The position numbers and the translations under genes were made by a program. The notes beneath the pieces are model-generated. The model was not told the DNA's origin. It ran no database searches and was given only the letters and a program-made list of their open reading frames with translations. DNA of 64,000 bases from Bugula neritina (taxonomy: Eukaryota; Bryozoa; Gymnolaemata; Cheilostomatida; Bugulidae). This document shows, in pieces, positions 62,201 to 64,000 of this stretch; within the stretch, counting starts at the first letter, position 1, and each line of letters starts with the position of its first letter. The DNA is taken from contig OZ037765.1 in NCBI GenBank assembly GCA_964035545.1, forward strand, positions 30,368,004 to 30,432,003, given 5' to 3'.

Positions 62201-63191
62201 ACGATCAAAAAGTCTAAAAACAAGAAGCTGTGTGCCAATCTTTATACGTAAGAGTTACCTTCAATAGAGATGCCGTAGTCATCACCGAGACAGTCAAGAA
62301 TGCTGCCGAGTTTACTGATATTCCACGACTCTTGAGACTCGTCCGTGATGGAGCCGGAGACGTCTGCACCGTAAATAGGGTTGTTGTAGGTTATGTTCTT
62401 CCAGTACTGTCTCTCTAATTCATCGTAGTCTGAGCTATTGGGTGGCTTGTACCTGCACAGCATCCACCAGGTATAACATATGCAGTAGGAAACAGGTATT
62501 AGAAGACAACTCCAAAAAATGCTGAAAATCTCATCTTAGGAAAGTTTTTATTTCATGAATCTATTGACAAAAATATTCAATGAATTCTCTAATCTCCAAT
62601 TAAACATCTTTTAAAACTATTGCTACTTGGAGCTGCAGAAAATTAAAAGACAAGTGAGAAAAACTTCAAATCATAAGAACAAAATTAAACAAACTTATCT
62701 GTGTTTGCTATTTTTCTCTATCTAAAACAACTTACGGGCGTTTGTTAGCCATCTCCTCAAACTTCTTAACAGTAATGGGCTTCCTCTGAACATTGTACTG
62801 TGTATAGAGACCTTGCTTTCCATGGACAACCTGGGTTATAGGTGCTGGAATCACAAGGTCAATATTATCATAACCTCCAGCTCGAGGCACCCATTCTTTA
62901 GGTGGTATAATCTAAAACACAGCATATTATTATATTTTATACCAAACATCATAACAAGAACAAACTTTGAAATAAACTAACATCATATCTACAAAAATCA
63001 AAGTACATATGAATGAAACGTTGTGGGAAGTACCAAGGTATATATACTAGACATACTTTGCAAATGCCAGCTTTCTGAGCACCTAACGATTCTATGTGAC
63101 CTATGTATTTGTTGAAATCTTTAAATTCTTCCCATGTTGGGGTAAACGTCATAATCTTTGGAATGTTATGTCCACCACTAGATGCCTCCAT
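53299..63191 (-). CDS. KDM4: KDM4 (JMJD2) histone lysine demethylase
   Basis: KDM4 enzymes are Fe(II)/2-oxoglutarate demethylases of H3K9me3/me2 and H3K36me3. Nineteen coding exons are read: 63191-63057, 62911-62736, 62452-62259, 61992-61828, 61508-61267, 61079-60931, 60397-60285, 59590-59492, 59366-57091, 56739-56667, 56498-56335, 56099-55925, 55756-55512, 55335-55138, 54977-54804, 54362-54261, 54009-53917, 53509-53426 and 53328-53299. They give 1628 residues, all phases consistent. JmjN lies near 10-60. JmjC has iron ligands H187, E189 and H275 and zinc ligands C233, H239, C305 and C307, each one residue below human KDM4A. Exon 9 encodes a low-complexity linker (425-1183). PHD and extended PHD fingers (about 1310-1468) and tandem Tudor domains (about 1470-1590) follow, so this is the KDM4A/B/C type. 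The 99-nt exon 8 and the last two exons are least certain. An acceptor at 63222 shows a 5' UTR intron. Confidence 0.94.
53716..53890. repeat. 23-bp minisatellite in a KDM4 intron
   Basis: About eight copies of a 23-bp unit (ACCAACATGGAGGCCACACC then AGT) with a few substitutions. It ends 26 bases from exon 54009-53917. Open frames through it encode only the repeat. Confidence 0.92.
54096..54266. repeat. 25-bp tandem array containing reiterated 5' splice sites
   Basis: Six full units and a partial one of a 25-bp repeat run up to and into the end of KDM4 exon 54362-54261. On the minus strand each unit contains TACACT or a close variant followed by GTAAGTTA, the same exon end and donor used by that exon. 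ACTTAC therefore appears at 54130, 54155, 54180, 54205, 54230 and 54255, the last being the true donor. Confidence 0.93.
57091..59366 (-). other. giant KDM4 exon encoding a disordered linker
   Basis: A single 2276-nt exon between the catalytic and reader domains encodes 758 residues rich in Ser, Asn, Asp, Glu and Pro. Near its C-terminal third is a His/Tyr/Pro-rich patch ([20 protein letters not shown], then [17 protein letters not shown]). No known domain is recognised. Vertebrate KDM4 linkers are shorter. Its frame is open throughout and joins both neighbours in phase. Confidence 0.85.
61708..61746. repeat. (CCA)n microsatellite in a KDM4 intron
   Basis: About 12 CCA/CAC triplets with one substitution, about 80 bases past the donor of exon 61992-61828. 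Confidence 0.9.
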
Positions 63192-63221
63192 TGTGTTAGA
63201 CAGTCAGTTACTCAATAGAAT

Positions 63222-64000
63222 CTGAAAACATAAACAACGGTTTTAACGGAAATCTATTAGATGATACTGAGCTAAACTTAATACAATATTATTGGACAAT
63301 ATATATTTAATAGCATTCTATATAAAAATATAAAAAGCAAAAAAGCAATTTTAAGTGCTTTAGGGAAGCAAAGCATTTGAACAAACTCACTTCCAATTTC
63401 TATAACATATCAAGGTTGGAAAAATACTGTTTTTATATGTAGTCTTCGCCTAATAAATAGATACACTAGAACATGGGTATCCTAAACTAAAAATGAGCTA
63501 TTTTCAATAAATTAGTATTTCATGTAAAGTAATAAAGTAAAGCTAAATGCACAACTGTAACATTTTTATTTAGATACTGAATAAACTTTGTAACTATTAA
63601 TTATTTGAACTTGGAATTATATCATGGTAACTTATTAACACAAATTCACTATTGAGTTTGATCACTTTTCAAATCTATTGAATGAGCATCAGTTTCACTT
63701 TAAATGTTGGTGCAACTGCAAATGTAAACTAACTATTATAATTATAGCAATTGTCAAACTCATAATCAACCTTAATTTAAGGATTAAGTGAAAAAAATTT
63801 CACTATCAGGCTTTGACCAAACATCATGATTGTTGACGTTTCACTATAAAATACTGTCAATTAAATTTATGGTAAAGGCAACACAATAATCCTTATACTT
63901 ATCATTAAGAGTAAAAATATAGTATCAATTTTATTATTACATATATACTAACTGGTATAATTACCTAAAATATCATTATAAATTGAAAGTGGAAATATAA
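63222..64000. other. 5' UTR intron or upstream region of KDM4
   Basis: AT-rich DNA upstream of the first coding KDM4 exon. An acceptor (GTTTTCAG on the minus strand) ending at 63222 shows a non-coding first exon further right, which I could not locate. No other gene is seen. Confidence 0.5.

Overview
The window is AT-rich nuclear DNA from an animal, most likely an invertebrate bilaterian. The evidence is a set of multi-exon genes with GT-AG introns of about 50 bp to several kb, metazoan-specific families (FUZ, TTC39, KDM4, a Golgi alpha-1,3-fucosyltransferase), and animal-type transposons. I cannot name the species. Exons were found by reading splice signals and checking that reading frame carries across each junction. 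For TTC39, the fucosyltransferase, EIF2B3 and KDM4 all junction phases agree and the summed lengths are multiples of three. Homology calls rest on remembered family patterns, not on a search.

Layout from left to right. Bases 70-542 may hold the 3' end of an unidentified plus-strand membrane-protein gene. FUZ (fuzzy) lies on the minus strand from 7952 down to at least 1451, with its C-terminal exons unresolved. A 4.9 kb intergenic stretch with AGT/ACT-type simple sequence follows. A complete TTC39C-like gene occupies 12877-18863 (+). A complete alpha-1,3-fucosyltransferase gene covers 31247-20538 (-). Its last intron carries about 50 copies of a 24-bp repeat, its stem exon contains a translated trinucleotide repeat, and its 5.7 kb first intron holds two plus-strand exon-like stretches and a perfect p53-family site.

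The middle holds two apparently intact mobile elements. The first is a Ty3/gypsy LTR retrotransposon at 36525-43753. It has LTRs of equal length that look identical by eye, a tRNA-Leu primer site, gag, a pol that runs into the 3' LTR, and a clear -1 frameshift signal (slippery heptamer plus a perfect 10-bp hairpin). It is flanked by an unusual 77-bp direct repeat instead of a 4-6 bp target duplication. The second is a pogo/Tigger-like DNA transposon at 44819-47788 with an intact 652-codon transposase, matching terminal inverted repeats and TA target duplication. Nine copies of a TIR-core motif are spread through its two ends.

The right third holds two convergent genes. EIF2B3 (eIF2B gamma, 49070-52913, +) and a KDM4 histone demethylase (63191-53299, -) have stop codons 385 bp apart. 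KDM4 is long (1628 codons) because of a 2.3 kb exon encoding a low-complexity linker. One KDM4 intron contains a 25-bp tandem array that reiterates its own 5' splice site. The host genes belong to unrelated cellular processes: cilia and planar polarity, a TPR protein, glycosylation, translation initiation and chromatin. I see no functional cluster.
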